Below are positions 5,501 to 13,746 of a DNA stretch of 15,430 nucleotides, piece by piece. Position 1 is the stretch's first letter; each line of letters begins with the position of its first letter. The notes beneath the pieces were generated by a model that saw nothing but the letters and a program-made list of their open reading frames with translations, made no database searches and was not told where the DNA came from. The stretch is taken from assembly GCA_019752975.1 (NCBI GenBank), contig JAIELM010000053.1, positions 1 through 15,430 on the forward strand, given 5' to 3'. Origin of the DNA: Undibacterium sp. GTDB taxonomy: Bacteria > Pseudomonadota > Gammaproteobacteria > Burkholderiales > Burkholderiaceae_D. The position numbers and the translations under genes are program-made.

Positions 5501-8500
5501 ATGATGAACACACGCTTATTAATTTCCGAGAAGGCATGGCTTGAACGTGCCCTTGATGCTCTTGATGTGCTTCGTGACTCTGTGATCGATGGGCGTGCCA
5601 TCGCAATGGCGATGCGAGATGAAGGTCTTGACATGGATGACCAATTCAGCGTTGCTGGTGCTGATATTGTGTTTGCTTTTGCTGATTATTTTGATAGCGA
5701 TTTGCTCGCGGCCGAGAATGCTTTTGAGAATGTTGGGAAATTTTTTGTAGAGGAACGGGATACTAATGGGGTGTTTTTTGCCAATTTAGGACGAGCTATA
5801 GTCAATCGAAAGTTAGGCAAAAATCATAAGGCACATCAGATCTGTGAGCTAGAGTTGATCCCTACTATCGACGATGCACTGCCTAGATTGGCGATTTTGG
5901 CATTCAATATTTTTGCAATTGTTTTGCAGGAATTGGAACAGACTGAGCGTGCAATTCGATATTTTTATCGTGCCCTAGAACTGTCTCATTCGATTAACTC
6001 CGCTAATAGAATCGCGCAAGTAACAGCCAATCTTGGTGAGGTTTTGTATGTTACTGGTAATGTAAGGGCTGCCGAGGAATTTTTACAAACAGCATGTGAC
6101 TTAGCGTCCACGTCAAGCGAGAAGTGGCTGATGCCATTTAGCTCTTCGATGCTGGCTTTGTGTAAAATTTCTTTAGGTAAATTCGACGAGGCGTATGCTG
6201 CTATACAGCGTTATATAGAAAATCTGTCCGGTGGTAATGAACAGACGAATTCCTATTACGCATTCCATCTCTCGGTAGTGGCCTATACCCTAGCGCAAAG
6301 AGGAGAAATGCACGAGGCACTTAAGCTAAGTGGGTTGGCGGTTAAGGAAGTGGTTCATTTAGAAGATGCCCATTTGCGGCCTTATATTTGGTGGGTAAGT
6401 GGTTTTTTGAATCGACGGCAGGGCTTGTATGCCGATTCCATCGTCGACTTAGGTAAGGCGATTGATCAAGTTGGTGACAGTGGCTATATCCATCTTCCAT
6501 TGGCTGCAATGAATGAACTTGCAGAGATTTATGCAGAAATGGGTGACTGGGAAAGGGCCTATCAAGAGCAAAAGCGCTATCAGAAGTTGATGATCCGAGC
6601 GCAAGAGCGTGCCAGTAAAATTCAGTTGGAAAATATCAAAATTCGTGGTGAATACAAAGAAGCAGAACAAGACCGGCGGCTCAATGCGCGCATGATGATT
6701 GAGCGTAAGACTTTTGACGATGAGCTGCAGCGCATGCTCACCGAACGCGAAACTATCTTGGAAAACTCTATTTTTGGTATGGTGTTTTTGAATAGCGAAG
6801 GTCGAGTTCAATGGGCTAATCTGCCATTGTGTCAAATTTTTGATGTCGAACGGGAAGAAATTTTAGGTGCGTCGATAGAACGGTTTTACGTCTCAAGGGA
6901 AAGCTATATAGAGAATGGCGCTGCAGTAGAGCAGGCGGTATTACGAGGTGAAGCTTTTGAGACTGAATTGGAAATGCGAAGGAGCGACGGTAGTTTATTT
7001 TGGGTGCAATTTTCTGGACGGGCGGTCAACAAGCGTGATCTCAGTTATGGCACGGTCTGGGTGGTAATGGATATTTCGTCGCGCCGTCAATTAGAGGACG
7101 ATTTACATCGGTCTGAGAATAATTATCGGCTAGTGATTAATAACGTCACCGAAGGTATTGTGGTCGTGCAGAATGAACGTATTGTTCTAGCTAACCGAGT
7201 GATACAGAGTCTGACTGGTTTTAGTCACGATGAAATTATCGGCACCGACTTTACCGCCTGTTTTTTTGCGGAAGATGTTGCACTTATGCGTGCGCGGTAT
7301 CATGGTCGTTTGTTGGGTGGCGAAGTTGAACAATACTATCAGATACGACTGCAGCATGCGCGATATAAAACCACTATTTGGGTAGAGGTGTCATCGGTAT
7401 TGATTGAATGGGAGGGATCACCGGCCATCCTGTCATTTGTTTCCGATCTCACTCAAAGAAAACTCCTCGAATCGCAACTCAAGGAAAGTACGGAGGAGCA
7501 AATACGTTTGCAAACCTTGCAAATGCAAAATGAACTCAAGGTTTCTGAATTGGCGCGACGTCATGCGGAGGAAACAACGGCCGCCAAATCCATGTTCTTG
7601 GCTAATATGAGTCATGAAATTAGGACGCCGATGAATGCGATCATTGGTATGGCACATTTGGCTTTAAAAACAGAACTGAATGTCAAACAAAAAGACTATG
7701 TGGAAAAAATCCACAAGGCCGGTACCTCATTGATGGGTATCATTAACGATATCTTGGATTTTTCAAAAATTGAAGCCGGGAAGCTCGACATAGAGGAAGT
7801 CGAATTTGAGCTTGATGAAGTTCTCAGTAGTGTCGCGGTAGTGACCAGCGAAAAAGCAGAACAAAAAGGTCTTGAATATCTATTTGATGTCAGTATGGAT
7901 GTTCCAACTCGTTTGAAAGGTGATCCACTTCGGCTCGGACAAGTGCTGATTAATTTGGTCAATAACGCTATCAAATTCACCGAGGAAGGTGAAGTGTGTT
8001 TGAGTTGTCGATTATTCGAGAAACATAGCGATGCGCGAGAGGGAGAAATTAGTCTCTTGTTTGAAGTGCGCGATACCGGCGTGGGTATGAGCGAGGCGCA
8101 GTCTTCTCATTTGTTTTTACCCTTTAGTCAGGGAGATGAAACGACCACTAGAAAATTTGGTGGTACCGGACTCGGACTCTCGATTTCAAAAGCGATGCTC
8201 AATCTTATGCGTGGAGAAATATCGTTGAAAAGTGTGCTTGGCGTTGGCACTAGTGTCACCTTTATTCTACCGCTGCGCTATCAAGGGAATGATCAGAAGG
8301 CTGAGCAAGAGTGTGGACAAAAACGTGAACAAGGAAGTGAGCAAGGACATGAGCAAAAAAGGCAGGCGCTCCTCTCGTCAGAGTTATTTAGCAAGTTGCG
8401 TGTGTTGATTGTGGACGATCATGTTCTTGCCGCTCAATTATTGAAGACTAAATTGGAAGTGTATGGCATGAGTTGCGAAATTCGGCATACAGGTGAGCAA

Positions 8501-9892
8501 GCTTTAACTTATTTATTAGAGCAAAATGGTCGAGATGACGCAGCGACGAAAGGCGGATCAGCAATTGATGCAATATTCGTTGATCTGCACATGCCCTATC
8601 TCGACGGCAATGAAGTGATTTCGCAAATTCGCGCAAGCAAACTCACGCATATGCCAAAACTAGCCTTGGTTGGTGCTAGTGCTAGCGAGAGTCTTAATTA
8701 TCGTGAAGTAGCAGTGACAATCGATGCTTATTTAGATAAGCCGTTTAATACGTCTAATGTATTAGATTGTCTGGTGAATATGTTCGCTTTTCATACCTTT
8801 TCCGGCACCACACAACACGGTACTGTTCTGCCAAAACGCAGCCATTTGCGGGTCTTGCTGGTCGAGGATAATATCGTCAATCAGCAGATAGCGACGGAGT
8901 TATTAGAGGCTTTGGAAATTGAGGTTGACGTCGCAACGAACGGACTTTTGGCAGTAGAGCGCTTGCAAGAAGTTGGGCCTCAATATTACGGTATGGTGTT
9001 TATGGATGTGCAAATGCCCGAAATGGATGGGCATGAAGCAACTAAACTGTTAAGGAGAGATGCGAGGTTTGCTACCCTGCCCATCGTAGCGATGACGGCG
9101 CATGCTTTAGTGGTTGAGCGCGAACGCTGTTTTACTTCCGGGATGAATGCCCATATTGCGAAACCGATTCATCCTAATGAGTTGTATCAGTTGATTTCTG
9201 ACTGGTGCACAGATGGTATTAGTAGCGCACTAGAAAAAAAACATTCTACCAACTCACACGATGACGAACGTGGACTCCTGATTCCCGGCCTTAATGTCCA
9301 TCAGGGACTGAGCCGTACCATGGGTGATAAAGTCTTATATTTTAAGTTGTTGCGTCTTTTCATTCATGATCAGGCACAGACCATCATAAAAATAAAGGAT
9401 GCCCTCAAGGCACAAAATTGGTCGCACGCCGAGAACTTGTGCCACACACTTAAAGGTGTGGCTGGCTTAATTGGTGCGGAAGTTCAGTGCAGCGCCGGTA
9501 AGCTAGAAGAAATGATGCGAAGCGCCGAATTTAGCGAGGAGTTGGAGAGGGAACTGGTCAATTGTAGTGCGCAGTTGAACAGCACGATACAAGCGATAAA
9601 TGACTACTTGCCGCACGAAAACGAGGCATCCAACGACACCACCGTGAGCGCTATTAGCACCACATTGTCCAGTGAAGAAGCGCTACAAAAACTACGGCAT
9701 TGCTATAAGTTGGTGAGTCATTTTGATGCGGATGCCATTGATGCTTTGAACGTTTCGATTGATGCTCTTAATTTGGCTTTTGGTATTGATGTGCAAAAGC
9801 AAATTATGCGTGCGGCCAATAGGTATGATTTCGATATTATTCTTTCGATTATGAAGGGTAATGCTCATATGGTGGGTTTGGAGCTTGTCTGA
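5501..9892 (+). CDS. TPR-PAS-PAS hybrid histidine kinase with two REC domains and HPt
   Basis: A cytoplasmic hybrid sensor kinase of 1463 residues without membrane segments. Order: TPR-like helical repeats (about 1-370), coiled coil (370-410), PAS (415-530), PAS (540-655), HisKA with His705 in SHEIRTPMN, HATPase with N box near 820, DTGVG near 857 and GGTGLGL near 886, a Gln/Glu/Lys-rich linker (932-957), receiver 1 (965-1090, Asp1028), receiver 2 (1116-1235, Asp1169), HPt with His1315 in HTLKG, and a helical tail (about 1395-1463). Every phosphotransfer residue is present, so a full His-Asp-His relay is possible. The TPR and PAS parts probably sense a protein or small-molecule cue. The frame is open from a TTG at 5471, but neither that codon nor the ATG at 5501 (or 5504) has a clear ribosome binding site; 5501 is preferred as the first ATG. 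It is probably co-transcribed with the REC-HD-GYP gene 38 bp downstream. Confidence 0.93.
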   Translation: MMNTRLLISEKAWLERALDALDVLRDSVIDGRAIAMAMRDEGLDMDDQFSVAGADIVFAFADYFDSDLLAAENAFENVGKFFVEERDTNGVFFANLGRAIVNRKLGKNHKAHQICELELIPTIDDALPRLAILAFNIFAIVLQELEQTERAIRYFYRALELSHSINSANRIAQVTANLGEVLYVTGNVRAAEEFLQTACDLASTSSEKWLMPFSSSMLALCKISLGKFDEAYAAIQRYIENLSGGNEQTNSYYAFHLSVVAYTLAQRGEMHEALKLSGLAVKEVVHLEDAHLRPYIWWVSGFLNRRQGLYADSIVDLGKAIDQVGDSGYIHLPLAAMNELAEIYAEMGDWERAYQEQKRYQKLMIRAQERASKIQLENIKIRGEYKEAEQDRRLNARMMIERKTFDDELQRMLTERETILENSIFGMVFLNSEGRVQWANLPLCQIFDVEREEILGASIERFYVSRESYIENGAAVEQAVLRGEAFETELEMRRSDGSLFWVQFSGRAVNKRDLSYGTVWVVMDISSRRQLEDDLHRSENNYRLVINNVTEGIVVVQNERIVLANRVIQSLTGFSHDEIIGTDFTACFFAEDVALMRARYHGRLLGGEVEQYYQIRLQHARYKTTIWVEVSSVLIEWEGSPAILSFVSDLTQRKLLESQLKESTEEQIRLQTLQMQNELKVSELARRHAEETTAAKSMFLANMSHEIRTPMNAIIGMAHLALKTELNVKQKDYVEKIHKAGTSLMGIINDILDFSKIEAGKLDIEEVEFELDEVLSSVAVVTSEKAEQKGLEYLFDVSMDVPTRLKGDPLRLGQVLINLVNNAIKFTEEGEVCLSCRLFEKHSDAREGEISLLFEVRDTGVGMSEAQSSHLFLPFSQGDETTTRKFGGTGLGLSISKAMLNLMRGEISLKSVLGVGTSVTFILPLRYQGNDQKAEQECGQKREQGSEQGHEQKRQALLSSELFSKLRVLIVDDHVLAAQLLKTKLEVYGMSCEIRHTGEQALTYLLEQNGRDDAATKGGSAIDAIFVDLHMPYLDGNEVISQIRASKLTHMPKLALVGASASESLNYREVAVTIDAYLDKPFNTSNVLDCLVNMFAFHTFSGTTQHGTVLPKRSHLRVLLVEDNIVNQQIATELLEALEIEVDVATNGLLAVERLQEVGPQYYGMVFMDVQMPEMDGHEATKLLRRDARFATLPIVAMTAHALVVERERCFTSGMNAHIAKPIHPNELYQLISDWCTDGISSALEKKHSTNSHDDERGLLIPGLNVHQGLSRTMGDKVLYFKLLRLFIHDQAQTIIKIKDALKAQNWSHAENLCHTLKGVAGLIGAEVQCSAGKLEEMMRSAEFSEELERELVNCSAQLNSTIQAINDYLPHENEASNDTTVSAISTTLSSEEALQKLRHCYKLVSHFDADAIDALNVSIDALNLAFGIDVQKQIMRAANRYDFDIILSIMKGNAHMVGLELV

Positions 9893-9918
9893 GAGAGTAG
9901 ATCTAATTAGTCAAACAC

Positions 9919-9923
9919 GGGAG
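9919..9923 (+). promoter_or_regulatory. Ribosome binding site of the REC-HD-GYP gene
   Basis: GGGAG lies 7 nt upstream of the ATG at 9931 within the 38-bp gap after the hybrid kinase, supporting coupled expression from one message. Confidence 0.7.
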
Positions 9924-9930
9924 TCAAGCG

Positions 9931-11049
9931 ATGAGTCAACTAGCGCCAATAGAAGAAAAACAAGTCATTCTGATTGTAGATGACACACCGGATAATATTA
10001 CCCTTTTGTCGGCGCTACTCAAGGATAAGTACAGAATAAAAATCGCCACCAACGGCGTTAAAGCGATTGCCGTCGCGTCAATGCAGCCAAGTCCAGACTT
10101 GATCTTGCTCGACGTGATGATGCCTGAGATGGACGGTTATGAGACTTGCAGACGTTTAAAGCAAGAGCCATCCACGGCGGAAATTCCCATCATTTTTTTA
10201 ACTGCAAAAAGCCAAGTGTCCGACGAAGAAATGGGGCTAAGCCTAGGCGCAGTTGACTATATCAGTAAACCAGTCAGTCCACCAATTGTGTTGGCACGGG
10301 TTGCTACTCAATTAAATTTAGTTCGTGCACGTTATCTTTTGCAGGATCAAAATAAAAATTTAGAGTATTTAGTGCAAGATCGAACTCGCAAGCTTGCAAA
10401 AATGCAAGATGCGATCATTATGGCGATGGCGTCCTTGGCTGAGACGCGTGATAACGAGACAGGCAATCATATTCGTCGCACCCAAAATTACGTCGCTGCC
10501 TTAGCGCGGCATTTACGCCATTTGCCCCGTTTTTCTGCGGAACTGACAGAACAAAATATTGATCTTTTGTATAAGTCTGCGCCCCTACATGATATTGGCA
10601 AGGTGGGCATTCCCGATAATATCTTACTTAAGCCCGGCAAATTGGATTCAGACGAATTTGAGATCATGAAGCTGCATACTACCTATGGACGTGAAACCAT
10701 CCTTTCAGTAGAGCGTTATCTCGGCGAGAGTAATGAATTTTTGCGTTTCGCACGTGAAATCACTTATTCACATCAAGAAAAATGGGATGGTTCAGGTTAT
10801 CCAGAAAATTTGGTCGGCAATGCGATTCCCATTTCAGCCCGACTGATGGCTGTTGCTGACGTATATGATGCCTTGATTTCAAAACGTGTATATAAGCCCG
10901 CGTTCAGTCATCAAGAGGCCGTCGATATTATGCGTAAGGGAAGGGGCACACATTTTGACCCTGAGATGTTAGACGTATTTATGCGGATCGCAGACGAATT
11001 TAAGGAAATTGCTCAAAGATTTAAAGAGAATGACAGTGAGAGCGCGTAG
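9931..11049 (+). CDS. Response regulator with HD-GYP domain, probable c-di-GMP phosphodiesterase
   Basis: A 372-residue two-domain regulator. The receiver (about 11-125) has Asp17/Asp18, phospho-acceptor Asp61 in LLDVMMP and Lys113 in SKP. A short coiled linker (133-160) leads to an HD-GYP domain (about 160-360) with the metal-binding pair HDIGK (His220, Asp221), HQEKWDGSGYP (281-291) and an upstream His180 in ETGNH. The family hydrolyses cyclic di-GMP, lowering the signal that favours biofilm over motility. All visible catalytic motifs are intact. It follows the hybrid kinase in the same direction and ends before a strong terminator, so its receiver is the obvious final acceptor of that relay. 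It is RpfG-like in layout, but there is no RpfF or RpfC nearby. Confidence 0.94.
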   Translation: MSQLAPIEEKQVILIVDDTPDNITLLSALLKDKYRIKIATNGVKAIAVASMQPSPDLILLDVMMPEMDGYETCRRLKQEPSTAEIPIIFLTAKSQVSDEEMGLSLGAVDYISKPVSPPIVLARVATQLNLVRARYLLQDQNKNLEYLVQDRTRKLAKMQDAIIMAMASLAETRDNETGNHIRRTQNYVAALARHLRHLPRFSAELTEQNIDLLYKSAPLHDIGKVGIPDNILLKPGKLDSDEFEIMKLHTTYGRETILSVERYLGESNEFLRFAREITYSHQEKWDGSGYPENLVGNAIPISARLMAVADVYDALISKRVYKPAFSHQEAVDIMRKGRGTHFDPEMLDVFMRIADEFKEIAQRFKENDSESA

Positions 11050-11105
11050 CGTTACATCCATTTGAAAACAACCGTCAATAAATTGTCAGGGTTTTTCTGG
11101 CGGTA

Positions 11106-11140
11106 TAGGGTGATCGAGTTACAATCACCCTAAATTTTTT
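11106..11140 (+). terminator. Intrinsic terminator after the kinase/HD-GYP operon
   Basis: TAGGGTGAT (11106-11114) pairs with ATCACCCTA (11124-11132) around a 9-nt loop. It is followed by AA and a run of six T at 11135-11140. On the minus strand the tail is not T-rich, so it serves mainly the plus-strand operon. Confidence 0.75.
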
Positions 11141-11172
11141 GTTGAACTTTACTTTCGGTCAGTCAAATGAGA

Positions 11173-12234
11173 TTAGTCAAACACTGGAGATTCTACGCCC
11201 AAAATCTTATGAAGTTTTGGTGATGTTGTGGTGTATTGCATATGAATCTTCTTGTCAGGGAAAATATAAGGCGCTGCACCAAATGCCGCCAAAGCCGCTT
11301 CATGGAAGCCAGACAAAATTAATTTTTTCTTACCTGGGTAAGTGTTGATATCGCCGACCGCAAAAATACCTGGCACATTGGTTTCGAACTTCTCAGTGTC
11401 GACCACTTTCAGTTGTTTGCGTTCGATATCTAGTCCCCAATCGGCGATCGGACCTAGCTTAGGCGAGAGGCCAAAGAACACCAACAAGTCATCTAAAGGT
11501 AAGCGTCGAGTAACTCCATCGGCGCCAGTCACTTTGATTTCTGCGAGTTTGTCATCCTTAGTTTCTATGCCGGTGACTTGGCCGATGATCAATTGCATCT
11601 CGTAGTTGTCGCACATTTCTTTCATCTTGGCGACTGATGCTGGTGCCGCACGGAAGTCGTCACGACGATGTAAAACCACGACCGATTCGGCTTTTCCTGC
11701 CAAGTTCAGTGCCCAATCCAAAGCCGAGTCGCCGCCGCCACAAATGACTAAATTACGACCTTCAAAACGGCTAGGATCTTTAACCCGATAGAATACTTGA
11801 GAACCTTCAAAGGCATCTATTCCCTCGACTTTTAAAGTACGGGGTTGGAAGGAGCCAACACCCGCAGCGATAAAGATCGTTTTGGTGATGAATTTAGTCC
11901 CTAATGAGGTTTCTAAATTGAAGCGACCGTCGGCGCGGCGTTCTACTAAAGTGACTTCTTGATTGAGATGGAAAGTCGGTTCAAACGGCTCGATTTGCTT
12001 TAATAAATTGTCGGTCAACTCTTGTCCAGTGCAGACCGGTACTGCAGGGATATCATAGATCGGCTTGTCAGGATACAGTTCCACGCACTGACCGCCAACG
12101 ACTGCCAAAGAGTCAATGACATGAGCCTTAATTTCCAGTAAACCTAATTCAAATACTTGGAACAAGCCGACTGGGCCAGCGCCTACAATAACTGCATCAG
12201 CTTCGATGACTTGAGGTGTTTGTTTGATTTCCAT
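11173..12234 (-). CDS. Ferredoxin--NADP reductase, thioredoxin-reductase-like type
   Basis: This 353-residue flavoprotein has two dinucleotide-binding folds: FAD-binding GAGPVG (18-23) and NADPH-binding [10 protein letters not shown] (165-174) followed by HRR (189-191). The C-terminal FAD motif [13 protein letters not shown] lies near 291-303. It lacks the CxxC redox pair of true thioredoxin reductases; the only Cys in the first FAD region is Cys50 in GGQC. That combination defines the single-subunit ferredoxin/flavodoxin-NADP reductases common in bacteria, which move electrons between NADPH and ferredoxin in the cytoplasm. The fdxA gene lies 72 bp upstream on the same strand, a natural redox partner. 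No strong ribosome binding site is visible before the ATG. Confidence 0.9.
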   Translation of the reverse strand: MEIKQTPQVIEADAVIVGAGPVGLFQVFELGLLEIKAHVIDSLAVVGGQCVELYPDKPIYDIPAVPVCTGQELTDNLLKQIEPFEPTFHLNQEVTLVERRADGRFNLETSLGTKFITKTIFIAAGVGSFQPRTLKVEGIDAFEGSQVFYRVKDPSRFEGRNLVICGGGDSALDWALNLAGKAESVVVLHRRDDFRAAPASVAKMKEMCDNYEMQLIIGQVTGIETKDDKLAEIKVTGADGVTRRLPLDDLLVFFGLSPKLGPIADWGLDIERKQLKVVDTEKFETNVPGIFAVGDINTYPGKKKLILSGFHEAALAAFGAAPYIFPDKKIHMQYTTTSPKLHKILGVESPVFD

Positions 12235-12306
12235 ACGACGAAGTGGTTCCAGAAAAAAATAAAAGCAAAGAGCAAAATGAATGCGACAATAAAGCAGAAT
12301 AAATAG

Positions 12307-12630
12307 TTAACGAACGAGATGCTGCAACTTGTCTTTAACATCCTTCCACTCGTCTGCATCGGCTAGCGGCGTCGTAGTCTTGGTGATCGACGGCCAGCTA
12401 CGGACAAGATCTGCATTGATTTTGATAAATTGCTGTTGGTCTGCAGGTACATCTTCCTCTGCGTAAATCGCGTTGACTGGGCATTCAGCGACGCAGACGG
12501 CGCAGTCGATGCACTCATCAGGATCAATAATTAAGAAATTGGGGCCTGCACGAAAGCAGTCCACTGGGCAAACATCAACGCAGTCGGTATATCGGCAACG
12601 GATGCACGATTCGGTCACAACGTGGGTCAT
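12307..12630 (-). CDS. fdxA: Seven-iron ferredoxin
   Basis: A 107-residue ferredoxin holding one [3Fe-4S] and one [4Fe-4S] cluster. By comparison with Azotobacter ferredoxin I, Cys9, Cys17 and Cys50 should bind the 3Fe cluster and Cys21, Cys40, Cys43 and Cys46 the 4Fe cluster; all are present, plus an extra Cys12 and Cys25. The frame is open upstream to 12669, but MTHVVTESC is the conserved family N terminus and TAGG (12637-12640) lies 6 nt upstream, so the start is placed at 12630. It is a small electron carrier in the cytoplasm and probably exchanges electrons with the reductase encoded directly downstream. Confidence 0.95.
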   Translation of the reverse strand: MTHVVTESCIRCRYTDCVDVCPVDCFRAGPNFLIIDPDECIDCAVCVAECPVNAIYAEEDVPADQQQFIKINADLVRSWPSITKTTTPLADADEWKDVKDKLQHLVR

Positions 12631-12735
12631 AACAGGCCTATCTAAAAAAGTAAAACAAGAGTGAAGCAAAAGCTAAGGCACAGGTGTGGCGCAATGAATA
12701 AAGCGCTATAGCTGCAAAGCCTTGCATTTTAAGGC

Positions 12736-12792
12736 AAATTGGCCTAAGTCACAATTAGGACATGATTGCGACTTAGATAAAATTGGCATAAG
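12736..12792. promoter_or_regulatory. Possible operator region upstream of fdxA
   Basis: CTAAGTC (12744-12750) and GACTTAG (12770-12776) form a 7-bp dyad. It is overlapped by a 13-bp direct repeat with one mismatch, AAATTGGCCTAAG (12736-12748) and AAATTGGCATAAG (12780-12792). Repeats of both kinds in one place suggest a regulator site, but it lies more than 105 bp upstream of the fdxA start and no named box was recognised. Confidence 0.3.
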
Positions 12793-13198
12793 CAAATGAT
12801 TTTATGATTTATTTGTCGTTTTTCTATACTTGGCTTTACTGCTGAATCGCGCTTTTTCAAGTATTACTGATCGGTCTAGGCCGCCCGGTGCGCACCATGC
12901 CAATTGGATAAAAGAACTTATTTGCAGGAAGCTCGGTGCCACTTTAGTCGAAAATACGCGCCATCGAATTGACTACAATGGCGCATTAAGCATCACCTTA
13001 GTGGAAGCGCGTTTGGCTGTCACCACATGCGATACAGTGGCAAACGAGCTGCGCCTGAACTCTTTGCATTGAGAATGTAGGAGCGTTACCACCATGCGCT
13101 ATATTGCGAGTGCATCCGAAAAAATGCGTTTAGTCAGAACCGGCAAAGCGGCAAGCAAATTGGAATGCTGTAGTCGTTGGCGAGCGCTCACTGAATTG
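12793..13198. other. Gene-poor stretch with hairpins and weak open frames
   Basis: No recognisable gene. A plus-strand -10 (TATACT, 12825-12830) has only a poor -35 (TTATGA, 12802-12807). An 80-codon frame from a TTG at 12830 has no ATG and no ribosome binding site, and I do not call it. Hairpins visible are GGTGCGCACC (12886-12895) and GCGCCAT (12958-12964) with ATGGCGC (12978-12984). Near the end, TAGGAG (13078-13083) precedes an ATG at 13094 by 10 nt; that frame has no recognisable product and runs into MITE copy 3. It may hold a decayed gene, a small RNA or a small protein. Confidence 0.4.
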
Positions 13199-13203
13199 AC
13201 TCA

Positions 13204-13320
13204 TAGGACTTATGCAAAACAGACGCTAACCTTGCTGAGTTCGCCTTGTCATACAGACTTGTCGTACAAAGTACTGCCTGCGGCTCCGCGCCTAGTCAGC
13301 GCAATTTTGAGTAGGTCCTA
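13204..13320. mobile_element. MITE-like element, copy 3 (117 bp, diverged)
   Basis: The ends are TAGGACTTATGCAAAA (13204-13219) and TTTTGAGTAGGTCCTA (13305-13320). The outer six bases are perfect inverted complements and the rest is degraded. It shares CAGACGCT, TCGCCTTGTC, AGTACTGCC and CAGCGCAATTTTG with the other copies, in the same orientation. Flanks ACTCA (13199-13203) and ACTCC (13321-13325) match at four of five bases. More substitutions in the arms and flanks indicate an older insertion. Confidence 0.78.
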
Positions 13321-13375
13321 ACTCCATTCGCAGTTGCCTAATTTTCACCGATTATTCTGCCCAGCATATTGACTA

Positions 13376-13630
13376 CTAGTCTTTTAAATCCTCAACCAAA
13401 TCAATGTATTGCTGCATCGCTTGATCCTTGGAGGTGCCCTTTAACTCCGCCCAAGCGTCAAATTTAGCGCGCGCCACAAAGTCGGTCATTCCCGGGCGCT
13501 CTCCCGCGACATCGCCGCTACTGGCTTGTTTAAATAAGGCATATATTCTAAGAAGCGTCATATTATCTGGACGCTCAGGTAAATTTTTGGAATCAAGTTG
13601 CGCTTGGTTAAATTGATCTAGTATGCTCAT
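13376..13630 (-). CDS. Acyl-CoA-binding protein
   Basis: An 84-residue single-domain protein of the ACBP family, four helices that bind long-chain acyl-CoA esters and buffer or carry them in the cytoplasm. The family signature is clear: LRIYALFKQASSGDV (about 27-41), ERPGMTDF (44-51) and KFDAWAELKGTSK (56-68), including the Tyr, Lys and Trp positions that contact the ligand in studied members. The frame extends to a GTG at 13654, but GGAG (13637-13640) lies 6 nt before the ATG at 13630, which also gives the usual length. It lies 116 bp downstream of the UPF0149 gene on the same strand. The gap contains 9-bp tandem repeats. Confidence 0.93.
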   Translation of the reverse strand: MSILDQFNQAQLDSKNLPERPDNMTLLRIYALFKQASSGDVAGERPGMTDFVARAKFDAWAELKGTSKDQAMQQYIDLVEDLKD

Positions 13631-13660
13631 AAAACTCTCCGATAAAAATGACACTTGCTT

Positions 13661-13698
13661 GGTTAGGTTTTGGTTAGTTTGGTTAGTTTGGTTAGCTT
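13661..13698. repeat. 9-bp tandem repeat upstream of the acyl-CoA-binding protein gene
   Basis: Two exact units GGTTAGTTT (13672-13680, 13681-13689) are followed by GGTTAGCTT (13690-13698) and preceded by a degenerate unit (13661-13671). The array begins 31 bp upstream of the start codon at 13630. Confidence 0.8.
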
Positions 13699-13746
13699 AA
13701 CTTAGCTAATGATTTAACTTCCACTCTAATTGCTATTTTTGACCGC

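Noticed and set aside
9906..11184. A 13-bp exact direct repeat ATTAGTCAAACAC (9906-9918 and 11172-11184) flanking the HD-GYP gene, as if marking an insertion.
   Set aside because: A window of 15 kb is expected to contain about one or two 13-mer repeats by chance. The second copy overlaps the 3' end of the reductase gene, and the HD-GYP gene fits its operon without a foreign look.
11173..12234. Thioredoxin reductase identity for the flavoprotein.
   Set aside because: The CxxC active site between the two nucleotide-binding folds is missing and fdxA is adjacent, so ferredoxin reductase fits better.
12830..13072. An 80-codon frame starting with TTG.
   Set aside because: It has no ATG and no ribosome binding site, the start lies inside the only candidate -10, and no domain is recognised.
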